A stretch of DNA of 38,534 bases, taken from positions 1 to 38,534 of the forward strand of contig DOJV01000026.1 in assembly GCA_003511125.1 (NCBI GenBank), written 5' to 3'. The DNA comes from Candidatus Uhrbacteria bacterium. Lineage in GTDB: Bacteria; Patescibacteriota; Patescibacteriia; UBA9934; GWF2-40-263. Positions 16,211 through 23,996 of the stretch are shown piece by piece; positions within the stretch are counted from its first letter, which is position 1; each line of letters begins with the position of its first letter. The translations under genes were made by a program, and so were the position numbers. A model generated the notes under the pieces. The model made no database searches, had not been told where the DNA came from, and saw only the letters and a program-made list of their open reading frames with translations.

Positions 16211-18111
16211 TACCATTTCTTTGTATGATCTTGGAGAAAAACCCGAAGCCTGGCGAAAAGGAAATCGAACCACAACATAAATCTGTGATTCGACCAGATT
16301 ACCTATTCCCAAATTTTGACCGTCAAACTCAAATACATAAAATCATCGCTGAAATTGACGAAACTACCGAAAAAATTAAGCGAAAATTAGGCGTTCTAGA
16401 CGAAATTTCAACTCTAGATGTTCAAAAAAGCATCTCTGAGATGGTAGAAAAAACCCTAGAATTCTGGCGCCAATTCTCTTCACTGATTGAAAGTTTGGAA
16501 AAACACCCGTTCACCCCATCGTTTTACAGAAAAGAACGCCAACCAAACTTTAATGGAAAAATATTAAAAGAAGCGGCGACACTCGAAAAAAAAGCAGGCT
16601 CTTTAATATTAGAAATTGAGGCCTTAAAAAAAATCGAACTGGAGAAAATCGCTTTAGAATCTGAATCTCAAAAAATCGCCGCGGATTTAGCGGAAATCGA
16701 AAGAGACCTCAAAGAAACCGCTCAAACAGACAAACAAAAATCGGAAAAATTTCTAGCTCTCGGATTTTTTCCAAACACCAGACGCCAAAACCATGCGCGT
16801 TTTGAAGACGCTAAAACCATTCTGGAATACTTCAACTCACTGGCTTCCGGACAGCCATACAAAAACTTGCACGGTCGTTTGTTTGACGAAAAAATCTTGG
16901 CCAAAATAAAAAAATTTGAAGAACTTTTAAAAAGAGAAAATGAAACAAAAAAACGTCTGACAGCTATAGCCTACACGGTTGACGAAGCAACCAAACGGGT
17001 CAATACAAAAACATACGATTACCAACAAAATGTTGGTTCCTTTTTAAAAACTCTCCATGGGCTAGACTCTTATCAAAAGGACGGCGAAGGCCTCCGAGAA
17101 ATAATTACAAGAGCCGAACGAGCCGAAATCACAACCCTTGAACAAGAAAAAGAAATCGAGGAATTATTCTTTAAACCGTTTAACATAACCGAAAACGATG
17201 AAAGACGTGCTTTGTCCGAACCTTTGTCTGAAGGAGCTAGTGAGGCGTTTAAAGAGGCTCGAGAAAGATCCTTCAAAAACCTCCGAGAAAGCATTCGGCG
17301 TTTTACCGCTTACTACCACCAACAAGGCCGATCATCAAAAGAAATCTCCGAAAAATTACAACCCTTGGTTGAAAGAGCTAAACGATCAGCTTTTATAAGT
17401 TTTAATGAAAGATCCGACGAAATATCAGAGATCTTGGATAGTGGCAAAATCCTCCCCGGGGATTTACTACCAGAAGAATTGAGAAGTCGTTCCTCCACCG
17501 AAAGGAGCGCTTGGAAGCATCGCAGAAAGGTTGAAGATGAACTTGGATTTAAAAAAAATGAACATCCGGTATATTTGGCATTAGGAACATCGGTAGATAA
17601 GGAAAGAGGGGCCGCTCCGGAATTCGGAGCTTTTCACTTTGTTTTTTCTCTCGAGGCTCTAAAAAATAAAGCAGTCTGCACAATCGGAGACAGTCTAAAC
17701 GAATCTGGTTTGCCTTTTTCGCTTCGTGACGACCAAAAAGGTTGGCTCGGGGCCGCCAACCGACAACTAACTTTAGAACACGGCATAATTGCTAAAGCGA
17801 TTTTCGAACTTGACTCGCAATTCGAACCTAAGGGCTCGGAATCAATGGGTTTTTTTGAAAGTCTAAGTTATATCGAGGTTCAAACCCCTGGTCCGCTTTC
17901 AGTGGCAGATTCAGAAGAACTAGTTCTCTCTCAAAGAAGTGCTCTTTCTGAAGAAGATTGCCTTTCCTCAATGTTTCCAGATTCTGCGACCATGATCAAA
18001 AAAATCTCACGGTTAACTAGACGTTTTAGAATATCTGACGATCTGCCAGAGGGTACTAATAATCAACGTGCTTATGAAAGATTTTTCAAAAAAACTAAAA
18101 CTGCGGCCTGA
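16207..18111 (+). CDS. coiled-coil protein with DUF3626-like C-terminal domain
   Basis: The 634-aa product has ~330 residues of charged helix, probably coiled coil (for example EIERDLKETAQTDKQKSEKF). The C-terminal part (~residues 390-590) carries the pattern HPVYLALG, APEFGAFHFVFSLEAL, CTIGDS and YIEVQTPGPL. I associate this order with the DUF3626 family, predicted by others to be ADP-ribosyltransferase-like; the match is from memory and moderate. No signal peptide. The start overlaps the preceding stop by ATGA, so translation is probably coupled. The ATG at 16225 is an alternative start. Function unknown. Confidence 0.7.
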   Translation: MIPFLCMILEKNPKPGEKEIEPQHKSVIRPDYLFPNFDRQTQIHKIIAEIDETTEKIKRKLGVLDEISTLDVQKSISEMVEKTLEFWRQFSSLIESLEKHPFTPSFYRKERQPNFNGKILKEAATLEKKAGSLILEIEALKKIELEKIALESESQKIAADLAEIERDLKETAQTDKQKSEKFLALGFFPNTRRQNHARFEDAKTILEYFNSLASGQPYKNLHGRLFDEKILAKIKKFEELLKRENETKKRLTAIAYTVDEATKRVNTKTYDYQQNVGSFLKTLHGLDSYQKDGEGLREIITRAERAEITTLEQEKEIEELFFKPFNITENDERRALSEPLSEGASEAFKEARERSFKNLRESIRRFTAYYHQQGRSSKEISEKLQPLVERAKRSAFISFNERSDEISEILDSGKILPGDLLPEELRSRSSTERSAWKHRRKVEDELGFKKNEHPVYLALGTSVDKERGAAPEFGAFHFVFSLEALKNKAVCTIGDSLNESGLPFSLRDDQKGWLGAANRQLTLEHGIIAKAIFELDSQFEPKGSESMGFFESLSYIEVQTPGPLSVADSEELVLSQRSALSEEDCLSSMFPDSATMIKKISRLTRRFRISDDLPEGTNNQRAYERFFKKTKTAA

Positions 18112-18397
18112 AACCAAATTGACCCCATTGGCAGTAAACTTTTCCGACAAATCTCTTGTCTCGATTTTAGTATCAACAAAACATCAAGGTAAAACTTTTT
18201 TTACTGTTTTAAACGGTCCAAATTTCGATCCAACAGGTTGGGTTGCTGATAAAACGGTTATTGAATCCCTGATAACCAAACACAATTTCAAACTTCTGAC
18301 TTCGCATGAACACCCGCCGCAAATAACACTTAATAAAACCCTGGAAGGAAAAGAAATTCTGACAAAATGGCTTAAAGAAAAAGACAAACAAAAATAA
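18074..18397 (+). CDS. small hypothetical protein, third gene of the operon
   Basis: I do not recognise a family. This is a 107-aa basic protein with a mixed alpha/beta look (LVSILVSTKHQGKTFFTVLN, then VIESLITKHNFKLL) and a lysine-rich tail. The ATG at 18074 lies 38 bases inside the preceding gene. A GTG two codons earlier is possible. The overlap and the terminator directly after it make it the last gene of the operon begun by the GTP cyclohydrolase II fusion. A small partner or immunity-like role beside the DUF3626-like protein is conceivable but unsupported. Confidence 0.65.
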   Translation: MKDFSKKLKLRPETKLTPLAVNFSDKSLVSILVSTKHQGKTFFTVLNGPNFDPTGWVADKTVIESLITKHNFKLLTSHEHPPQITLNKTLEGKEILTKWLKEKDKQK

Positions 18398-18401
18398 TAA
18401 C

Positions 18402-18433
18402 AAAAATACCCGACAAACTTATCGGGTATTTTT
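18402..18433. terminator. hairpin terminator, convergent with tRNA-fMet
   Basis: AAAAATACCCGA pairs with TCGGGTATTTTT. A- and T-tracts on both sides allow use in both directions. It touches the CCA end of the tRNA gene. Confidence 0.85.
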
Positions 18434-18509
18434 GGTTGCGGGGACCGGATTTGAACCGGTGACCTTCTGGTTATGAGCCAGACGAGCTGCCAGGCTGCTC
18501 TACCCCGCG
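18433..18509 (-). tRNA. tRNA-fMet (anticodon CAT), initiator
   Basis: On the minus strand a full cloverleaf starts CGCGGGGTAGAGCAGCCTGG. C1 faces A72, the unpaired first position that marks initiator tRNA. The anticodon loop is CTCATAA, flanked by GGC/ACC, and the T arm is GGTTCAAATCC. The 3' CCA is encoded (18433-18435 on this strand). Confidence 0.95.
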
Positions 18510-18563
18510 GTGTTTTGTTAAATTTTGGCCCGCCTAACCGACGCGTCCACCGAAGCCCGGTGT

Positions 18564-18580
18564 AGGCGGAAGCTACGCCT
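18564..18580. repeat. small GC-rich hairpin in the tRNA spacer
   Basis: AGGCG-N7-CGCCT with a GGAGCGAAGG tail lies between two tRNA genes. The words GTAGCT/GAAGCTAC and GAGCGAAGG recur at 29394-29420 and, more loosely, at 22985-23010. Confidence 0.4.
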
Positions 18581-18592
18581 CGGAGCGAAGGG

Positions 18593-18679
18593 TGGTGGGC
18601 GAGGAGGGAATCGAACCCTCAATCCCTTGCGAGAACGGGATTTTGAGTCCCGCGCGTATACCAGTTCCGCCACTCGCCC
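18593..18679 (-). tRNA. tRNA-Leu (anticodon CAA)
   Basis: The acceptor stem GGGCGAG pairs with CTCGCCC. The anticodon loop CTCAAAA gives CAA, and a long variable arm of class II type follows before GGGTTCGATTCCC. CCA is encoded at the 3' end. It lies upstream of tRNA-fMet on the same strand and probably shares its promoter. Confidence 0.93.
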
Positions 18680-18697
18680 GTTTTTTTGACAATGGCT

Positions 18698-18726
18698 AGT
18701 TTAACACAGTCTTGCATTTATGACAA
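18698..18726 (-). promoter_or_regulatory. promoter of the tRNA-Leu/tRNA-fMet unit
   Basis: On the minus strand TTGTCA (18721-18726), 17-bp spacer, TAAACT (18698-18703), 18 bp before the tRNA-Leu 5' end. Confidence 0.7.
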
Positions 18727-18811
18727 GTTTTTGATATTATTTACCCGCCAAATACCTCAATAAAACCCGGCGAGCGCGGCAGTTGAATAAATTAACTCCA
18801 ACCAGAAATAC

Positions 18812-18888
18812 GGCGGGGTAGCTCAGTTGGTTAGAGCGCGGGACTCATAAGCCCGAGGTCGTGGGTTCGATCCCCACCCCCGCTACCA
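18812..18888 (+). tRNA. tRNA with CAT anticodon (elongator Met or Ile2)
   Basis: The acceptor GGCGGGG pairs with CCCCGCT (G1.U72), the D arm is GCTCAGTTGGTTAGAGC, the anticodon loop is CTCATAA, and the T arm is GTGGGTTCGATCCCCAC. The CCA end is encoded. G1 paired to U72 excludes initiator identity. Met and lysidine-modified Ile2 tRNAs share CAT and are not separated here. Base pair 31-39 is an A/G mismatch. Confidence 0.9.
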
Positions 18889-18918
18889 AAAAATTCCGAA
18901 TTTTTCGGAATTTTTTGT
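18888..18918 (+). terminator. terminator after the CAT tRNA
   Basis: AAAAAATTCCGAA pairs with TTCGGAATTTTTT directly after the tRNA CCA end. Confidence 0.85.
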
Positions 18919-18973
18919 TTATCCACCAAAATCTTCTCGAACCGCCAAAAATCTGCTATCATATTAGCGACTT

Positions 18974-19438
18974 ATGACACTTACAGCTCATGCCGCCATG
19001 GGGGCGGTTATTGGCGAAGCCGTCGGCAACCCCCTGCTTGGGTTCATTATCGCTATTGCGGTGCATTTTTTGGTAGATATTATCCCACACGGCGATAGTT
19101 TTATTTCCGACAATTATCGCGTTTTAAAACGCCGCCGCAAACAAGCCGTGGCTTACGTTACCACCGATGCGGCCTGTGCCATCTTGTTTGTTTTGTTTAT
19201 CGTTAATGTCCGCGATGTCACCCTAATCCGTTCAATCAGCATGGGTATCATCGGCTCAATCTTGCCAGATTTATTGGTCGGCCTATACGATGTTACAAAA
19301 TTTCGCTATCTTCGTTGGATCTATAGATTACATTTTGTTTTTCACGACGCCATTATCAAACGCCGTGGCGATGTCCCACTCCGCTATTCCTTGGCTGCCC
19401 AGGCTATCTTGATTTTGATTCTGCAGGCGCGGTTGTAA
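18974..19438 (+). CDS. small integral membrane protein, YdjM/DUF457-like metal-dependent hydrolase type
   Basis: The 154-aa product has about four hydrophobic segments (GFIIAIAVHFLVDIIP, ACAILFVLFIVNV, SISMGIIGSILPDLLVGL and the C-terminal AAQAILILIL). Membrane-embedded H/D motifs (HFLVDIIPHGD, GSILPDLL, HFVFHD) recall the YdjM/DUF457 family of putative membrane-bound metal-dependent hydrolases. Family match is from motif memory only. The ATG starts a stretch THAAMG-like in that family (LTAHAAMGAVIG). It stands alone between a tRNA and a convergent HD-domain gene, with a shared terminator. Confidence 0.72.
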   Translation: MTLTAHAAMGAVIGEAVGNPLLGFIIAIAVHFLVDIIPHGDSFISDNYRVLKRRRKQAVAYVTTDAACAILFVLFIVNVRDVTLIRSISMGIIGSILPDLLVGLYDVTKFRYLRWIYRLHFVFHDAIIKRRGDVPLRYSLAAQAILILILQARL

Positions 19439-19470
19439 TTTAGTAAAAGTGTAAAATTGTAAAAAATACA

Positions 19471-19496
19471 AAAACCGGGGAACTTCCCCGATTTTT
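19471..19496. terminator. bidirectional terminator
   Basis: AAAAACCGGGG pairs with CCCCGATTTTT around AACTT and serves both convergent genes. Just before it (19443-19468) stand GTAAAAGT/GTAAAATT/GTAAAAAA words like those of the der spacer. Confidence 0.88.
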
Positions 19497-20007
19497 ATTT
19501 TTCTGATTCTTCTTTGAGTTCTTGCCAAAGTTCGGTCGGGCCGAGTTGCGGGTAAGTCAGACAAAGCAGAACTGGTGACTTGGTTTTTCTCATAAAATCG
19601 GCTCGGGCTTCGGGTAACGCCCAGGCATCGCGGAGGTTATCGAGAAGATCGGAAATCTTAATGGCCCAAGCCTCGGCATCGGCCGCGTCGTACAAACCGA
19701 TTATCATCATAATCCAGCGAGCATCGTTATTGGCAATAGTTTTATCAAAGCTACAAAGTCGCACCAATTCGACTACTCGAGATGAAAAACCCAGCTGGCG
19801 CAATTCTTCAAAACCAGTATCAGCATCTTCATAAATATCGTGAAGCAACCCGGCTAAAATAACCTCCTCGGGAAAACCGTAAGACTGAAGAGTTTCCGCC
19901 ACATCAAAAGAATGCTGAAAATTCGGCACCCCGGGCATACCTTTACGAGTGCCAGAAATTCTGGTCTGTACAAGAACGACGGCTTTTTGAAAGAGATCTT
20001 CGGACAT
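19495..20007 (-). CDS. HD-domain phosphohydrolase, MESH1/Rel-hydrolase-like
   Basis: The 170-aa single-domain protein carries HSFDVAETL and AGLLHDIYEDAD (metal-binding H...HD plus ED) and a later KISDLLDNLRDAW, which matches the KxADxxxNL motif of (p)ppGpp hydrolases. A small alarmone hydrolase role is the best guess, but other nucleotide substrates are possible. It begins one base after the stop of the small coiled-coil gene (TAATATG) and is the last gene of a run with the glycosyltransferase. Confidence 0.82.
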   Translation of the reverse strand: MSEDLFQKAVVLVQTRISGTRKGMPGVPNFQHSFDVAETLQSYGFPEEVILAGLLHDIYEDADTGFEELRQLGFSSRVVELVRLCSFDKTIANNDARWIMMIIGLYDAADAEAWAIKISDLLDNLRDAWALPEARADFMRKTKSPVLLCLTYPQLGPTELWQELKEESEK

Positions 20008-20008
20008 A

Positions 20009-20275
20009 TTAAGCGACTCGTCTCTCAGCCAACAACTCTTGATATCTGGCTTTTTCTTCCCTTATTATTTGCTGCTGAGCCGGTATCTTTTCTCGCAACG
20101 CGGCTTGAGCCGCTTCCCAAACCTCAAATTCCATCTCCCCAGATTCAAGCCGACTGTCATTCGCTGCTAATTCTTCATCTATAGCCTTTAGAGCCTTTTC
20201 AGCTTCTAAAGCCCGCCGATTACCCCAACCATCGGCAATCATTTGGCCAGGAGTAACTACAACTTCTTTTTTCAT
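20009..20275 (-). CDS. small coiled-coil hypothetical protein
   Basis: I do not recognise a family. The 88-aa product is nearly all charged helix (ALEAEKALKAIDEELAAND, then REKIPAQQQIIREEKARYQ), probably coiled coil, after a short N-terminal stretch. It overlaps the upstream glycosyltransferase stop by ATGA and is followed after one base by the HD gene. Its place in a tight operon and clean start argue that it is real. Confidence 0.7.
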   Translation of the reverse strand: MKKEVVVTPGQMIADGWGNRRALEAEKALKAIDEELAANDSRLESGEMEFEVWEAAQAALREKIPAQQQIIREEKARYQELLAERRVA

Positions 20276-21339
20276 AAAGACAAAATATTAAGAATTTCTT
20301 CGGCGGATTTTTTCCAAGAGAATTTTTCCGCCTGTTTTAAACCTCTTTCAATATAACCCGCTCGAAGATTTTCGGCAAACATTTCTTCCATGGCTCGAGC
20401 AAGCTCGACGGGATCGTTGATCGAAACATAACGCGCGGCCTCGCCGCAAACTTCGGGCAGGGCGCCGGCGCGCGTGGTGATAACCGGCACACCAAGTTTC
20501 ATGGCTTCGAGTGGTGGCAGGCCGAAACCTTCGTATAGCGAGGGAAAAACCAGGGCTTGGGCTTTGGCGAGGAGAGAAAACTTTTGCTCGCAAGAAACAA
20601 ATCCAAGTTCTTCGACAAACTCCGGATCAAATTCTTTTATTGTCTCCGCGAATTTCCAGCCGCGCCCGCCAACGATCAGAAGTTTGGCTTCGGGAAATTT
20701 TTCCCGAAGGATTTTTATGGCCTGCGCGGCCAACAAGAAATTTTTTCTAGGTTCGATAGTGCCAAGACACAGAAAATAATCACTGGACCCATTTTCGACG
20801 TGTTCGGAAACAACCACGTCCGGATAAACAATAAAAATTTTCTCGTCAGGAATTTTAAAAAGCCGCATCAAATCTTTTTTCGTCGCCTCGGAAACCGCGA
20901 TTATTTTCTCGGCTCGTCGCAAACTCCACGGCACCACCAGCTTGGTCGAGAACCAGCGCGAGAAGCCACCAGGAAACCACTCCGGATGCCCGAAGATAGC
21001 CAAATCATGAACTGTTACCACGGCTCTTCCCCGCCAACCGAGCGGCAATTGACCCTGAGGCGCGAAAAAAATATCTGGACGACTCAAACGAACCAATCGC
21101 GGAAAAACGAAATGATTAAAAAAGAAACTTCCCCGCTTCACCGGCACTCGAACAACTTCGACTCCACCTCGAGCCACAGCCAAATCGCCAGAATATTTTT
21201 CCGAAAAAAATAAAACAAACTCGTTGCCTGTCTTTAAATCAAGCAAAGCTCGAATCAAACCATCGGCATACTCCGAAATCCCGCCAAACTGACCGTTTGG
21301 CGGATCGAGAATGTAACGACAGTCGATGATGATACGCAT
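20272..21339 (-). CDS. glycosyltransferase family 4 (GT-B)
   Basis: It transfers a sugar from an activated donor, probably for surface polysaccharide. The N-terminal half has the GT4 glycine-rich start (NGQFGGISEYADGLIRAL) and VTVHDLAIFGHPEWF. The C-terminal Rossmann half has LGTIEPRKN and the E-x7-E donor-phosphate motif inside YEGFGLPPLEAMKLGVPVI. Length 355 aa is normal. No signal or membrane helix is seen, so it is cytoplasmic or peripheral. It follows the methyltransferase gene by four bases, which points to a small sugar/surface operon. Acceptor unknown. Confidence 0.93.
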   Translation of the reverse strand: MRIIIDCRYILDPPNGQFGGISEYADGLIRALLDLKTGNEFVLFFSEKYSGDLAVARGGVEVVRVPVKRGSFFFNHFVFPRLVRLSRPDIFFAPQGQLPLGWRGRAVVTVHDLAIFGHPEWFPGGFSRWFSTKLVVPWSLRRAEKIIAVSEATKKDLMRLFKIPDEKIFIVYPDVVVSEHVENGSSDYFLCLGTIEPRKNFLLAAQAIKILREKFPEAKLLIVGGRGWKFAETIKEFDPEFVEELGFVSCEQKFSLLAKAQALVFPSLYEGFGLPPLEAMKLGVPVITTRAGALPEVCGEAARYVSINDPVELARAMEEMFAENLRAGYIERGLKQAEKFSWKKSAEEILNILSL

Positions 21340-21343
21340 AAAT

Positions 21344-22090
21344 CTATTTCTTTTTTGAAACCAAAATTTTCATTGGCCAATTTAGACAATAGAATCCTTT
21401 TTTCTTTTTCACACCAAGAATCTTTTCGGCACCTTTCAAACATTCTTCCGGAGTAGTTTTGACCATAGCATGAAGCTTATATAAAAAGATACCCAGGTCT
21501 TTTTTGGTCTTAAATTTCCACTCAATTTTTAAATCTTCAATTTTTGGTTTCTCAAAACCAGAAAGGAAGCACAGACTTTCGGCAAATTCATCTGTCCAAA
21601 AAGCCACTTCGTGTCCAGTTGCGCAATATCTGGCGACTTGGGTATCAAAATGTTTTGCCAATTTAGAACCACTAAAGACATCTCCAATCACCAATCGACC
21701 GTTCTTTTTTAAAACTCGAGCAAAATTTTTAAAAGCCGCAGTTTTATTAAAACAATGATGTAGCGCCCCAAACGACCAAATAGCATCAAATTTTTCCTTA
21801 CCTAAATTCAATTCATCCGCTCCGAATGCCACTAATTTAATATTTTGTCTTCCTAAAGCCTCTACTTCCAACAATTGTTCATTAGATGGATCGGAAACCA
21901 CAAGCTCTTGAACCAAATCAGCAAGAAGCGCAGAAAAAAAACCGCTACCTGCGCCAACTTCTAAAATAATTTCATACCTTTTGGGCGACAAAAACTTTTT
22001 CATCACCTTAAGATCTTCTTCTCTGGCTAAAGGATACTCCCTCAAACACTCTTTATACATTTTAGATCTAATACCACTAAATTCCATCAT
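21344..22090 (-). CDS. class I SAM-dependent methyltransferase
   Basis: The SAM-binding motif I is ILEVGAGSGFFSALL (~residues 42-56). The acidic end of strand 2 is VSDPSNEQL, followed by FDAIWSFGALHHCFN (motif IV region) and VLKKNGRLVIGDV, as in Methyltransf_11 proteins. The ~90-residue C-terminal part is lysine rich. Length 248 aa. Its start lies only ten bases from the 8-bp duplication flanking the MITE-like composite, so its promoter region has been altered by the insertion. It is upstream of the glycosyltransferase. Confidence 0.9.
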   Translation of the reverse strand: MMEFSGIRSKMYKECLREYPLAREEDLKVMKKFLSPKRYEIILEVGAGSGFFSALLADLVQELVVSDPSNEQLLEVEALGRQNIKLVAFGADELNLGKEKFDAIWSFGALHHCFNKTAAFKNFARVLKKNGRLVIGDVFSGSKLAKHFDTQVARYCATGHEVAFWTDEFAESLCFLSGFEKPKIEDLKIEWKFKTKKDLGIFLYKLHAMVKTTPEECLKGAEKILGVKKKKGFYCLNWPMKILVSKKK

Positions 22091-22155
22091 ATGATTTTAA
22101 AATTATCGGTTCTTCAGACTTTCCTGTGGGTAAAATGTTTTAGATTCGACATCAC

Positions 22156-22238
22156 ACCTCTCCCAGGCCATCTCCGGGAGAGAGGGGTTTTGAGGAAACT
22201 CGTTATCTCTCCCTTCCGGGGAGGGCCCGGGAGGGGTG
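22156..22238. repeat. two CTCTCCC-type REP hairpins inside the first MITE half
   Basis: CCTCTCCC...GGGAGAGAGG (22156-22187) and CTCTCCCTTCCGGGGAGGG with a GGGAGGGGTG tail (22206-22238). The same family recurs at 27975 and 29487. Confidence 0.6.
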
Positions 22239-22315
22239 ATCGAGGCTAACTTCTTTACAGAAAAGTCTGAGGAACCATTTTGGCTCTTCCGGCTTTCTTA
22301 TGGGTAAAAACCACC

Positions 22316-22425
22316 CGTCATTGCGAGCCCGGCGAAGCAATCTCCTTGTATTCTTGTTTTGTAACCAAAAATTCGACTGCTCATGCAAAAATCGAGGAGA
22401 TTGCTTCGCTGGGCTCGCAATGACG
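22316..22425. repeat. long inverted repeat of the GTCATTGCGAG type
   Basis: Bases 22316-22345 and 22396-22425 are near-perfect 30-nt inverted copies beginning CGTCATTGCGAGCCCGGCGA. This palindrome family is common in unrelated bacteria. Here it is the cargo of the second MITE half. Confidence 0.85.
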
Positions 22426-22478
22426 ACGGTTGGGAGAATTGTTCTACCCACAGGAAAGTCTGAAGAACCAAATTATCT

Positions 22479-22952
22479 TTAAATCATCCACCCCAAAAAC
22501 CCTAACGCTCCGCTCACAATTAACGAAACAATCACCCCGGCAATCAAAATTCCGGCCACGATTGCCGGAAAAGAATAGCGCGGGTGGATTCGCAAAAGAA
22601 CTGCCAAACCTGTTCCGGTCCAAGCCCCAGTAATTGGCAACGGAATGGCCACAAAAAACATGAGAGCGAGAGCGCCGTACTTATCGTACGAAGACTGAAA
22701 CTTGGCGCGCTTTTTCTCGAGATAAACCGTCAAAAATCGATGTAGCCAAGGCCCGTGTTTTTCGGCCCAAGCCAAAACCTTTGGCAGAAGATAAAAAATA
22801 ACCGGCACTGGCAAAATATTTCCGATGACCGAAAATAAAAAAGCCGAAACCAGCGACAAATGCCAAACCGAAACGGCCATCGGAATTGCCCCGCGAAGTT
22901 CAGAAATCGGCGCGGCCGCCAAAAGTAAGGTTAAAATTTCTGGACTAAACAT
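22479..22952 (-). CDS. small multi-drug export family membrane protein
   Basis: The 157-aa product matches the Sm_multidrug_ex family. The N-terminal AAAPISELRGAIPMAV carries the conserved E-x-R-G-A-I-P motif. FSVIGNILPVPVIFYLLP and FFVAIPLPITGAWTGTG follow, with the last helix at the C-terminus. About four membrane segments are visible. Transport of drugs is only a family name; the true substrate is unknown. The ATG at 22952 starts just before the first helix. The stop codon lies one base from the duplicated target site of the MITE-like insertion. Confidence 0.88.
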   Translation of the reverse strand: MFSPEILTLLLAAAPISELRGAIPMAVSVWHLSLVSAFLFSVIGNILPVPVIFYLLPKVLAWAEKHGPWLHRFLTVYLEKKRAKFQSSYDKYGALALMFFVAIPLPITGAWTGTGLAVLLRIHPRYSFPAIVAGILIAGVIVSLIVSGALGFLGWMI

Positions 22953-22984
22953 AAAATCTTAAAAAAATAAACTTTCACCCCCCA

Positions 22985-23010
22985 CCTTCGCCGGGCTTCG
23001 GCGAGGCGGG
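22985..23010. repeat. CG-rich hairpin downstream of the carboxypeptidase gene
   Basis: CCTTCGCCG pairs with CGGCGAGG around GGCTT, followed by CGGGCC. It resembles GC-rich hairpins dispersed in CPR genomes. It may end the carboxypeptidase transcript. Confidence 0.5.
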
Positions 23011-23024
23011 CCGCCACTCCACCC

Positions 23025-23996
23025 TCACCACTCAAAAGTATTATACGCCCAAACTGTCAAAGCCTTAACGTCACGCAATCTACCAACCGATGAATCAGAA
23101 CCCAAAGCCACGACAAAAATATTTTTTCCGCCATCTTTTTGGGCTTCAATACCTAAACAATAACCGGCCTCTGGTAAATAACCGGTTTTGCCACCGACAA
23201 TTTTATACGGTTCTTGATTAACAAATCCATCCAAAAGCTCGTTAGTATTTTCGAGTTGATAAACCGTTCCTTCGAAATCGGAAATCGTGGCACTGGCTTG
23301 CTCGGTGGCAAAACGAATATTTTCATCTTGAAGAGCGGCTTTTAATAAAGCGACCAAATCCGGAGTAGTGGAACGATTTTCCGGCGACAGGCCGGTAGGA
23401 TCGGAAAAAGTTGTCGAAGTCATACCAATTTCCGCGGCCTTTTCGTTCATTCGAGCCACAAAATCACCTTCGGTCAAACCGGAAAGTCTAACCAAAGAAG
23501 CCGTGGCTGAATTATCAGACGAAACCAAACTGGCTAAAAGTAAATCTTTAACGGTAATCTGTTTACCAACAGGAACGTGTTGGCGACCGCCTTCGCGAAA
23601 ATCACTACTCTCAAGCGCGGCCACAGAATTCAAATCCGGATTTCCGGACAAAAAAACCAAAGCCGTCATCAGCTTGGTCATGCTCCCGATTGATCTTTTA
23701 GCTGAAGCGTTTTTTTCAAAAAGCACGGCGCCGCTAGCGGCATCAATCACCAAAGCCGAATGAGCGGCCGTTACCACCCCCATACTTTCCGGACGAATTT
23801 TTTTAGGCGCCCGAATAGCATTTTCGGCCATGGGCAAACTCGGCTGTCTCGCTGTCAACACTTCTTCGATGGTTACGCCAGGACGATTGCCTGATTCCGG
23901 AAATCTGGCGTAAGACTCAATAACTCCAGCGTCAACCGGAAAAATCTGCAGCAAACTAGCAGTCAAAAGTATTTCAGCTAGAGCTTTATAAATCAT
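23025..23996 (-). CDS. serine-type D-Ala-D-Ala carboxypeptidase (PBP5/DacA family)
   Basis: It trims pentapeptide stems of peptidoglycan outside the membrane. The three active-site motifs are present: SMTK (S105, K108), SSDN (the SxN motif) and GGKTGY (KTG). A hydrophobic N-terminus (LAEILLTASLLQIFPVDAG) should act as a signal peptide or anchor. Residues 24-75 are a low-complexity linker. At 323 aa it lacks the long PBP5 C-terminal domain and amphipathic anchor. The start overlaps the scpB stop by ATGA, so it is in an operon with scpA and scpB. Confidence 0.93.
   Translation of the reverse strand: MIYKALAEILLTASLLQIFPVDAGVIESYARFPESGNRPGVTIEEVLTARQPSLPMAENAIRAPKKIRPESMGVVTAAHSALVIDAASGAVLFEKNASAKRSIGSMTKLMTALVFLSGNPDLNSVAALESSDFREGGRQHVPVGKQITVKDLLLASLVSSDNSATASLVRLSGLTEGDFVARMNEKAAEIGMTSTTFSDPTGLSPENRSTTPDLVALLKAALQDENIRFATEQASATISDFEGTVYQLENTNELLDGFVNQEPYKIVGGKTGYLPEAGYCLGIEAQKDGGKNIFVVALGSDSSVGRLRDVKALTVWAYNTFEW

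Larger units (their letters stand above)
22108..22469. mobile_element. MITE-like composite with terminal inverted repeats and 8-bp target duplication
   Basis: The left end (22108-22135, GGTTCTTCAGACTTTCCTGT plus GGGTAAAA) is repeated inverted at the right end (22442-22469) with one or two differences. Both sides carry a perfect direct repeat AAATTATC (22100-22107 and 22470-22477). Inside lie a second inverted end (~22251-22276) and a second forward end (22282-22312), so it reads as two elements, 22108-22276 and 22282-22469, five bases apart. There is no coding capacity. The insertion sits just after the stop of the exporter gene and just before the methyltransferase gene. Confidence 0.85.

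Noticed and set aside
22316..22425. Possible CRISPR-like or structured RNA signal from the 30-nt inverted copies
   Set aside because: It is one inverted pair of a widespread palindrome family inside a MITE-like element, not a regular array.
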